Assembly (NCBI RefSeq): GCF_003353055.1
Contig: NZ_QKWJ01000001.1
Location: forward strand, 250,235-314,234
DNA from: Cupriavidus lacunae
Lineage (GTDB): Bacteria > Pseudomonadota > Gammaproteobacteria > Burkholderiales > Burkholderiaceae
Length of the DNA: 64,000 nt
Direction of reading: 5' to 3'
Position numbers and translations under genes: made by a program. The notes beneath the pieces were generated by a model. It was not told the DNA's origin. It made no database searches and saw only the letters and a program-made list of their open reading frames with translations. Below, one piece after another: positions 57,578 through 64,000 of the stretch (positions are counted from its first letter, which is position 1; the number at the start of each line of letters is the position of its first letter).

Positions 57578-58836
57578 GCCGAGGCTCCTTCGTGCGCATA
57601 CACACGCCCCTGGCGCACCACCGTCGCCACCGGGTTGCGGCCGAACCAATACGCCAGCTCGGCAGGCGAATCGATGCGCCAGAGCGCGAAGTCCGCAACG
57701 CGCCCCACTTCCAGCAACCCATGGCGATCCGCCGCGCCGAGCGCACGCGCGGCGTTCACGGTCACGCCAGCCAGCGCTTCCGGCACCGTCAGCCGGAACA
57801 GGGTGCAGGCCATATTCATCATCAACAGCAGCGAAGTCACCGGCGAAGTGCCCGGGTTGTGATCGGTCGAGATCGCCATCGGCACGCCGTACTGGCGCAG
57901 CAGCGCGATCGGCGGGAGGTTGGTGTCGCGCAGGAAGTAGTAGGCACCGGGCAGCAGCACCGCCACCGTACCGGCCTCTGCCATCGCCGCGACACCGGCC
58001 TCGTCGAGGTGCTCGAGGTGGTCGGCGGACAAGGCGCGGTGGCGCGCTGCCAGTGCCGCGCCACCGAGGTTGCTCAGTTGCTCGGCATGCAGCTTGACGC
58101 GCAGGCCGCGGCGCGCCGCGGCCTCGAATACGCGCTCGGTCTGTGCAATCGAAAAACCGATCGATTCGCAGAAGGCATCGACGGCATCGACCAGTCCTTC
58201 CTCGGCCAGCGCCGGCAGCATGGCGTTGCAGACCAGGTCGATATAGTCGTCGGCACGGCCCGCGTATTCCGGCGGCAACGCGTGCGCACCCAGGAAGGTC
58301 GTGTGGACCGAGATCCCGAAGTGCTCGCCCAGCCGGCGCGCCACGCGCAGTTGCTTGCGCTCGGCTTCAAGGTTCAGCCCGTAGCCAGACTTGATTTCGA
58401 TGGCGGTGACGCCCTCGGCCAGCAGCGGCCGCAGGCGCGCCGCGGCCTGCGCAAACAGCGTGTCTTCGTCGGCGGCACGCGTGGCGCGCACGGTCGAGAC
58501 GATGCCGCCGCCGGCGCGCGCAATCTCTTCATAGCCGGCGCCGGCCAGCCGCATCGCAAACTCGTCGGCGCGCTGGCCGCCGTAGACCAGGTGCGTATGG
58601 CAATCGACCAGGCCCGGCGTGATCCAGGCACCGTTGGCGTCATGGCGCGGTGCGCCACGCCAGGCATCCGGCAGGTCCGCGGCGGCGCCGAGCCAGGCGA
58701 TGCGACCTTGCTCGACCACCAGCGCGGCATCGCGGATTGCCCGTGCGGGATCGCCATCGGGCAGCAGGTGGCAGTTGTGCCAGACGCCGTCCGCGCTGAG
58801 CGCGGACAAGGTTGAGGATCGAGGGGACAGCGTCAT
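57574..58836 (-). CDS. hutI: Imidazolonepropionase HutI
   Basis: A 420-aa zinc/iron amidohydrolase: [17 protein letters not shown] with the first metal histidines (near residue 76), KLHAEQLSN and [10 protein letters not shown]. It opens imidazolonepropionate to formiminoglutamate. Start overlaps the hutD stop by 4 nt. Confidence 0.95.
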   Translation of the reverse strand: MTLSPRSSTLSALSADGVWHNCHLLPDGDPARAIRDAALVVEQGRIAWLGAAADLPDAWRGAPRHDANGAWITPGLVDCHTHLVYGGQRADEFAMRLAGAGYEEIARAGGGIVSTVRATRAADEDTLFAQAAARLRPLLAEGVTAIEIKSGYGLNLEAERKQLRVARRLGEHFGISVHTTFLGAHALPPEYAGRADDYIDLVCNAMLPALAEEGLVDAVDAFCESIGFSIAQTERVFEAAARRGLRVKLHAEQLSNLGGAALAARHRALSADHLEHLDEAGVAAMAEAGTVAVLLPGAYYFLRDTNLPPIALLRQYGVPMAISTDHNPGTSPVTSLLLMMNMACTLFRLTVPEALAGVTVNAARALGAADRHGLLEVGRVADFALWRIDSPAELAYWFGRNPVATVVRQGRVYAHEGASA

Positions 58837-59432
58837 TGACCGGGCTCCGTCTCAAGGGTGACGCACAGGCACAGGGCCGCGTCGCCCACAGGTTCAAACG
58901 AAGGCGTGGCGGCGTCGGCGGCGCCGTACAGCGCCCCTTCGCCCGCTTGCAGCACCAGGCCGGCGTCGTGCGCCCGCCATGCTCCGCTGACGGCCAGCAG
59001 GCAGACAGTACGGCCGCCGGTGTCGAATGCAAACCCCTGCCGGAAGGCTTCGACACGCGCGCGGCAGTGGCCGCGCCGCGTCATCACGTTGAAGTCGCGC
59101 GTGGCGCCGCCGAGCAGCGTTGACTGCAGGCCGGTATCGCCGGAGAAGGCGAACGGCTCGCCGATGCGATCCAGGCGATGGCGGAAGCTGGCATCGTCCG
59201 CGCGCAACGTCACGCCGGCGCCTTCGAGCAGCACGATCTGGCGGTCGATGCCCGGGAACGCCGAGAACGGGCCGTCGCGTTCGATATCGGCCACGCTCAG
59301 GCGCCAGATGAAATCATCCATGCCGGCGGCCGGCGGCCACACCGCGATCTCGCGCGTGTTGCCGCCGCCGTTCTTCCAGCGCGTGGGTGCGATGTCGGCC
59401 AGCGCGAAGCGTCTTGGTAGCGACTGGCTCAT
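58833..59432 (-). CDS. hutD: HutD family protein
   Basis: A 199-aa cupin-like protein. [16 protein letters not shown] and [19 protein letters not shown] are family hallmarks. HutD is conserved in hut operons of Gammaproteobacteria and Betaproteobacteria. In Pseudomonas it has been proposed to limit hut activity, and it is not an enzyme of the pathway. Overlaps the hutU stop by 4 nt. Confidence 0.9.
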   Translation of the reverse strand: MSQSLPRRFALADIAPTRWKNGGGNTREIAVWPPAAGMDDFIWRLSVADIERDGPFSAFPGIDRQIVLLEGAGVTLRADDASFRHRLDRIGEPFAFSGDTGLQSTLLGGATRDFNVMTRRGHCRARVEAFRQGFAFDTGGRTVCLLAVSGAWRAHDAGLVLQAGEGALYGAADAATPSFEPVGDAALCLCVTLETEPGQ

Positions 59433-61129
59433 ACGCCCTTCACCATCGGCAGGTTCAGGCCCTTCTCATGCGCGCATTCGATGGCGATGTCATAGCCCGC
59501 ATCTGCATGGCGCATCACGCCGGTGGCCGGATCGTTCCACAGCACGCGTTCGATGCGCTTTGCCGCCGCATCGGTGCCATCGCACACGATCACCACGCCG
59601 GCATGCTGCGAGAAGCCCATGCCCACGCCCCCGCCATGGTGCAGGCTGACCCAGGTGGCACCGCCCGCGGTGTTCAGCAGTGCGTTGAGCAGCGGCCAGT
59701 CCGACACCGCATCCGAGCCGTCGCGCATGGCTTCGGTCTCGCGGTTGGGCGACGCGACCGAGCCACAATCCAGGTGATCGCGGCCGATCACCACCGGCGC
59801 CTTGAGCTCGCCGGACTTGACCATCTCGTTGAAGGCCAGGCCGGCGCGGTGGCGCTCATCCAGGCCCACCCAGCAGATGCGCGCCGGCAGGCCCTGGAAG
59901 GCGATGCGGTCGTGCGCCATGTCGAGCCAGCGGTGCAGGTGCTTGTCCTCCGGGAACAGCTCCTTCATCTTGGCATCGGTCTTGTAGATATCCTCGGGAT
60001 CGCCCGACAGCGCGACCCAGCGGAACGGGCCCTTGCCGCGGCAGAACAGCGGGCGGATATAGGCCGGCACGAAGCCGGGGAAATCGAAAGCGTTCTTCAC
60101 GCCCTCGTCGAACGCGACCTGGCGGATATTGTTGCCGTAGTCGACCGTCGGCACGCCCATCTTCTGGAAATCGAGCATGGCCTGCACGTGCCTGACGATG
60201 GACGGACGCGCGGCGGCCTCGACCGACTTGGGATCATTCGTACGCGCCGCGTCCCATTGCTCGACGGTCCAGCCGGCTGGCAGATAGCCGTTGACCAGGT
60301 CGTGCGCCGAGGTCTGGTCGGTGACGATGTCCGGGCGCATGCCGCCGGCCTGCGCGCGCTTGACCAGCTCCGGCAGGATTTCGGCGGCATTGCCGAGCAG
60401 GCCGACCGAGATCGCTTCCTTCTTCTGCGTGGCCTCGGCGATCATCGCCAGCGCCTCATCCAGCGTGGTGGCCTTCTTGTCGACATAGCGCGTGCGCAGG
60501 CGGAAATCGATGCGCGATTCCTGGCATTCGATCGCCAGCACGCAGGCACCGGCCAGCACGCCCGCCAGCGGCTGCGCGCCGCCCATGCCGCCCAGGCCCG
60601 CGGTCAGGATCCACTTGCCCGACAGGTCGCCGTTGTAGTGCTGGCGGCCGGCTTCGACAAAGGTCTCGTAGGTGCCCTGCACGATGCCCTGCGTGCCGAT
60701 ATAGATCCACGAGCCCGCCGTCATCTGGCCGTACATCATCAGCCCGGCGCGGTCCAGCTCGTTGAACTTGTCCCAGTTGGCCCAGTGCGGCACCAGGTTG
60801 GAATTGGCGATCAGCACGCGCGGCGCATCGGCATGGGTGCGGAACACGCCCACCGGCTTGCCCGACTGCACCAGCAGCGACTCGTCTTCACCGAGGCGTC
60901 GCAGGCTGTCGAGGATGGCGTCGAAGCATTCCCAGTTGCGCGCGGCCTTGCCGATGCCGCCGTACACAACCAGGTCTTGCGGGCGCTCGGCCACGTCCGG
61001 GTCGAGGTTGTTCTGGATCATGCGGTAGGCGGCTTCGATCAGCCAGTTCTTGCAATGCAGCTGGCTGCCGCGCGGCGCGCGGATCTCGCGCTGGCCGCGC
61101 TGGATGAATTGGTTTTCGTTGGCGTTCAT
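59429..61129 (-). CDS. hutU: Urocanate hydratase HutU
   Basis: A 566-aa urocanase. It uses a tightly bound NAD+ as an electrophile; the [18 protein letters not shown] loop and [14 protein letters not shown] are characteristic, and the active-site cysteine region [16 protein letters not shown] is intact. It converts urocanate to imidazolonepropionate. Gap to hutH is 51 nt. Confidence 0.96.
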   Translation of the reverse strand: MNANENQFIQRGQREIRAPRGSQLHCKNWLIEAAYRMIQNNLDPDVAERPQDLVVYGGIGKAARNWECFDAILDSLRRLGEDESLLVQSGKPVGVFRTHADAPRVLIANSNLVPHWANWDKFNELDRAGLMMYGQMTAGSWIYIGTQGIVQGTYETFVEAGRQHYNGDLSGKWILTAGLGGMGGAQPLAGVLAGACVLAIECQESRIDFRLRTRYVDKKATTLDEALAMIAEATQKKEAISVGLLGNAAEILPELVKRAQAGGMRPDIVTDQTSAHDLVNGYLPAGWTVEQWDAARTNDPKSVEAAARPSIVRHVQAMLDFQKMGVPTVDYGNNIRQVAFDEGVKNAFDFPGFVPAYIRPLFCRGKGPFRWVALSGDPEDIYKTDAKMKELFPEDKHLHRWLDMAHDRIAFQGLPARICWVGLDERHRAGLAFNEMVKSGELKAPVVIGRDHLDCGSVASPNRETEAMRDGSDAVSDWPLLNALLNTAGGATWVSLHHGGGVGMGFSQHAGVVIVCDGTDAAAKRIERVLWNDPATGVMRHADAGYDIAIECAHEKGLNLPMVKGV

Positions 61130-61180
61130 GTCTTGTTCTCCGGCTGCGGATCGGGTCTGGCAGTGTCGGTGCGGGGCGCG

Positions 61181-62767
61181 TTACGACAGGTTGGTCGGCA
61201 GGATCGCGCGCACGGCGTCGGGCCAGCCCGCCCCGGCATCGCCCTGCACCACCCATTGCTTCATCGCCTCGATATCCGGCGCCAGGTAGCGGTCCTCTTC
61301 GACAAAGGCCACGCGCGCGCGGATGCGGGCCAGTTCCTGCTCCACCAGCGGCGACGACTTCAGCGGGCGGTGAAACTCGATGCCCTGGGCCGCGGCCATG
61401 GCCTCGATGCCGACCACCACCGCCGTGTTGGCGGCCATGTCGCCCAGGCGGCGCGCGCCGTAGGTGGCCATCGACACATGGTCTTCCTGGTTGGCCGAGG
61501 TCGGCAGGCTGTCGACGCTGGACGGATGCGCCAGCGACTTGTTCTCCGAGGCCAGCGCGGCCGCGGTCACCTGCGCGATCATGAAGCCCGAGTTCAGGCC
61601 GCCCTCGCGCACCAGGAACGGCGGCAGGCCAGACAGGCCGGTATCGAGCAGCAGCGCGAGGCGGCGTTCGGAAATGGCGCCAATCTCGGCGATCGCCAGC
61701 GCGATGATATCGGCGGCGAAGGCCACCGGCTCGGCGTGGAAGTTGCCGCCGGACACTACATCGCCCTGCTCGGAGAAGACCAGCGGGTTGTCCGAGGCGG
61801 CATTGGCCTCGATCTGCAGGATGCGCGCGGCGTGCTGCAGGTTGTCCAGGCACGCGCCCATTACCTGCGGCTGGCAGCGGATCGAGTACGGGTCCTGCAC
61901 GCGGCCGCAGGCCTTGTGCGAATCGACGATCTCGCTGCCGTCCAGCATGGCGCGCACGGCGCCGGCCACGGCAATCTGGCCGGCCTGGCCGCGGGCCGCA
62001 TGAATGCGGGCATCGAACGGCTTGACCGAACCCTTGATGGCTTCCAGCGACAGCGCGCCCGCCACCAGCCCGGCGGCAAAAGCGTCTTCGGCGCCGAACA
62101 GGCCGGCCAGCGCCAGCGCGGTCGACACCTGCGTGCCGTTGAGCAGCGCCAGGCCTTCCTTCGGGCCAAGCTCGAACGGCTTCAGGCCAGCATGGGCCAG
62201 GCCTTCGGCGGCCGGCAGGCGCTTGCCGTCGATCAGCACGTCGCCCACGCCGATCAGCGTGCACGACATATGCGCCAGCGGCGCCAAGTCGCCCGAGGCA
62301 CCGACCGAACCCTTGGCCGGGATGCACGGCGTGACGCCGTGGTTGGCCAGCGCCAGCAGCGCCTCGATCAGTTCCGGGCGCACGCCGGAATGGCCGCGCG
62401 CCAGGCTCACCGCCTTGGTGGCCAGGATCAGGCGCACGGTGTCGGCCGCCAGGTCCGGGCCCGTACCCACGCTGTGCGACAGCACCAGGTTGCGCTGCAG
62501 TTGCGCCAGCTTGTCGTGCGGAATGCGGCTTTGCGCCAGCTTGCCGAAGCCGGTGTTGATGCCGTAGACCACGGCGTCGGCGTCGATGATGTCCTGCACC
62601 GTGGCCTGCGCGGCACGCACGCCGGCCCAGGCCGATTCGGCCATGGCCAGGCGCACCTCGCCGCGGTAGACGCGGCGCAGGTCGGCCAGGGTGACTTGGC
62701 CCGGCTGCAAGGTCAGCACGGGGCGGGAAGCTTGGTCTTGTTGGCTGGCTTGTACGCTCGCAGTCAT
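61181..62767 (-). CDS. hutH: Histidine ammonia-lyase HutH
   Basis: A 528-aa lyase. The Ala-Ser-Gly at residues 157-159 (in [16 protein letters not shown]) cyclises into the MIO electrophile; the [11 protein letters not shown] segment is intact. It deaminates L-histidine to urocanate, the entry step. First of six hut genes after the operator region; about 20 residues longer at the N-terminus than many homologues, Gln/Ser-rich. Confidence 0.96.
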   Translation of the reverse strand: MTASVQASQQDQASRPVLTLQPGQVTLADLRRVYRGEVRLAMAESAWAGVRAAQATVQDIIDADAVVYGINTGFGKLAQSRIPHDKLAQLQRNLVLSHSVGTGPDLAADTVRLILATKAVSLARGHSGVRPELIEALLALANHGVTPCIPAKGSVGASGDLAPLAHMSCTLIGVGDVLIDGKRLPAAEGLAHAGLKPFELGPKEGLALLNGTQVSTALALAGLFGAEDAFAAGLVAGALSLEAIKGSVKPFDARIHAARGQAGQIAVAGAVRAMLDGSEIVDSHKACGRVQDPYSIRCQPQVMGACLDNLQHAARILQIEANAASDNPLVFSEQGDVVSGGNFHAEPVAFAADIIALAIAEIGAISERRLALLLDTGLSGLPPFLVREGGLNSGFMIAQVTAAALASENKSLAHPSSVDSLPTSANQEDHVSMATYGARRLGDMAANTAVVVGIEAMAAAQGIEFHRPLKSSPLVEQELARIRARVAFVEEDRYLAPDIEAMKQWVVQGDAGAGWPDAVRAILPTNLS

Positions 62768-62777
62768 TTGTATGTTC

Positions 62778-62809
62778 CTGTCTATACAGCTTAGAGTAAA
62801 AATTGAACC
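62778..62809 (-). promoter_or_regulatory. HutC operator-like dyad overlapping the hutH promoter
   Basis: CTGT-CTAT-ACAG at 62778-62789 is a dyad close to the TGTATAGACA-type site of HutC repressors. On the minus strand the same bases contain a -10-like TATAGA, with a weak GTTCAA about 16 nt upstream, so a bound repressor would cover the promoter. Confidence 0.6.
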
Positions 62810-62830
62810 GTTGGGCTGAGTCTTGTGGAA

Positions 62831-63592
62831 TCAGCCGAAAGCGGGGTTGCCCTCGGCGCGGAAGCGGCTGCCGAGGCGATATCTGTTGCCCGGATGCAGG
62901 CAACGCACAAAAGTCACCGGCACGCCGTTGGTCCAGGTTCGGCGCGTCAGCATCAGGCAAGGTTGCGTGGGCGGCATTTCCAGCTGCGCGGCTTGCTCCG
63001 GCGTGGCGGCGATGGCATCCACCACATGCTCCACCTGATCGTAGGGCACGTGGCGCAGCAGGTACTCGCCGGGCTGGGTCTCGCTGAAATCCTGGCTGAT
63101 GAAGTCCGGCGCCACGCGCGGGTTGACGTAGCGGTCCTCAAGCTGCACCGGCACGCCGTCCTCGCGATGCACGCACACCGAGTGGAACACCGATTCACCG
63201 GTGCGCAGTTCCAGCGCGGCGGCCACCTCGATCGATGCCGAGACGCGCTCCACCAGGATCACGTCGCAGGCATAGTCATGCCCGCGCATGCGGATCTCGT
63301 CCTGCAGGTTGACCACGGAGAGCAGCGTCGATTGCGGCTTGTGCTCGGCCACAAAGGTACCCACCCCGGCCACGCGCACCACCCGGCCCTGTTCCTGCAG
63401 CTCGCGCAGCGCCCGGTTGACGGTCATGCGCGAGACGCTGAAGCGGTTCACCAGTTCCTGCTCCGACGGCACCCGGTCGCCCGGCTGCCACGCGCCGCTC
63501 TGGATCTGGCGGGCGATGTACTCCTTCACCTGCTGGTAGAGCGCGGTGGGAGAGGCAGAAGCGGAAGGTGAAGTGCCGGCGGCGTGGTTCAT
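62831..63592 (-). CDS. hutC: Histidine utilisation repressor HutC (GntR family)
   Basis: A 253-aa GntR/HutC protein: winged helix at about 18-80 (PSEQELVNRFSVSRMTVNRAL), then a UTRA effector domain that binds urocanate in known members. It follows the ABC ATPase by only 6 nt and so is transcribed with a transporter, while hutH has its own operator-promoter 64 nt below. Confidence 0.93.
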   Translation of the reverse strand: MNHAAGTSPSASASPTALYQQVKEYIARQIQSGAWQPGDRVPSEQELVNRFSVSRMTVNRALRELQEQGRVVRVAGVGTFVAEHKPQSTLLSVVNLQDEIRMRGHDYACDVILVERVSASIEVAAALELRTGESVFHSVCVHREDGVPVQLEDRYVNPRVAPDFISQDFSETQPGEYLLRHVPYDQVEHVVDAIAATPEQAAQLEMPPTQPCLMLTRRTWTNGVPVTFVRCLHPGNRYRLGSRFRAEGNPAFG

Positions 63593-63598
63593 AAGGTC

Positions 63599-64000
63599 TT
63601 AGTGCTCGGCCGCGGCCATGGCCTCGGCGCGGATTTCCTCGGTCAGCCGCGCCTTGAGCGCGGAGAACTCCGGAGTAGTCTTGATCGTGTAATGGCGCGG
63701 ATGCGGAAAATCCACCGCGATCTCGCTCTTGATCCGACCCGGCCTGGCGGAGAACACCGCCACCCGGTTGGCCATGAAGATGGCCTCGTCGATATCGTGG
63801 GTCACGAATAATACCGTCTTGCGCGAGGCCTCCCATATGCCCAGCAGCAACTCCTGCATCAGCACGCGGGTCTGGTTGTCGAGCGCGCCGAAGGGCTCGT
63901 CGAGCAGCAGGATCTTGGGATCGTTGGCCAGCGCGCGCGCAATCGCGGTGCGCTGCTGCATGCCGCCCGACAGCTGCTTCGGGTAATGGTGCTCGAAGCC
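63599..64000 (-). CDS. ABC transporter ATP-binding protein, truncated by window edge
   Basis: The C-terminal 133 codons of an ABC ATPase; the start lies beyond 64000. Visible are the signature LSGGMQQR, Walker B KILLLDEPFGALD, and the switch histidine in FVTHDIDEAIFMA. Together these mark the nitrate/sulfonate/taurine (SsuB/TauB-like) subgroup. Linkage to hutC suggests uptake of histidine, urocanate or a related compound. The permease and binding protein would be upstream, outside the window. Confidence 0.85.
   Translation of the reverse strand, partial: GFEHHYPKQLSGGMQQRTAIARALANDPKILLLDEPFGALDNQTRVLMQELLLGIWEASRKTVLFVTHDIDEAIFMANRVAVFSARPGRIKSEIAVDFPHPRHYTIKTTPEFSALKARLTEEIRAEAMAAAEH

Noticed and set aside
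59387-62794. An 1135-codon open frame on the plus strand opposite hutU and hutH
   Set aside because: Composition-driven shadow: Arg/His/Ala-rich with no domain, while the minus strand carries two unmistakable enzymes.

Overview
The window is a GC-rich stretch of bacterial chromosome that reads as Cupriavidus (Betaproteobacteria, Burkholderiaceae). That assignment rests on remembered gene organisation and protein character, not on a search. It is mostly core metabolism in tight operons with many 4-nt ATGA overlaps, plus one small island and several structured intergenic repeats.

Layout. 1-8850: vitamin B12 block. cobD (cut by the left edge) and btuF run rightward. A seven-gene leftward operon (btuB-btuC-btuD-cobO-cobT-cobS-cobC) lies behind a cobalamin riboswitch with its own promoter. 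8970-12430: a zapB-like gene, zapA, 6S RNA, an EVE-domain protein, a TauE/SafE permease and a SIMPL protein. 12475-18465: a leftward malonate operon (GntR regulator, malonyl-CoA decarboxylase, Bug-type binding protein, enoyl-CoA hydratase, malonyl-CoA synthetase) behind a perfect operator-like inverted repeat. 19180-25060: YjgN/DUF898 protein, M48 protease, lgt, a LysR regulator and ilvD. 25084-30466: holC and pepA leftward, lptF-lptG and cbiX rightward.

30550-38690: assimilatory sulfate reduction. A TauE/SafE permease, a CysI-type hemoprotein, a DUF934 protein, cysH (APS-reductase type), cysD, cysN and a siroheme-forming uroporphyrinogen methyltransferase run leftward, divergent from a CysB-like regulator. 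CbiX, just beyond, could supply the next siroheme step. 38774-43280: a methyltransferase, a solute-binding protein, a nested palindromic element, a beta-hydroxyacid dehydrogenase and an alpha/beta hydrolase. 43442-46396: tRNA-Leu(CAA) followed by a 2.9-kb island bounded by a copy of the tRNA 3' end. It carries an O-acyltransferase of visibly lower GC, and a MITE-like element follows it.

46605-54306: an aldehyde dehydrogenase with a divergent LysR gene, a lone family-9 glycosyltransferase, and a decayed aspartate-alanine pair: aspT has one frameshift, aspD has a frameshift plus an in-frame TAG. 54400-55287: a large inverted repeat with arms of about 380 bp between convergent genes. 55325-64000: leftward histidine utilisation genes (hutH-U-D-I-F-G, the five-step HutF/HutG route), hutC, and the end of an ABC-transporter ATPase cut by the right edge. 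An operator-like dyad overlaps the probable hutH -10 box.

The clearest candidates for something undescribed are the nested palindromic element at 41188-41426, the paired 380-bp arms at 54400-55287, the TGTAACA-type operator cluster at 18853-18979, and the tRNA-Leu island with matching repeat modules at both ends. Start sites were chosen by ribosome-binding sites, overlaps and family length. No database search was possible.
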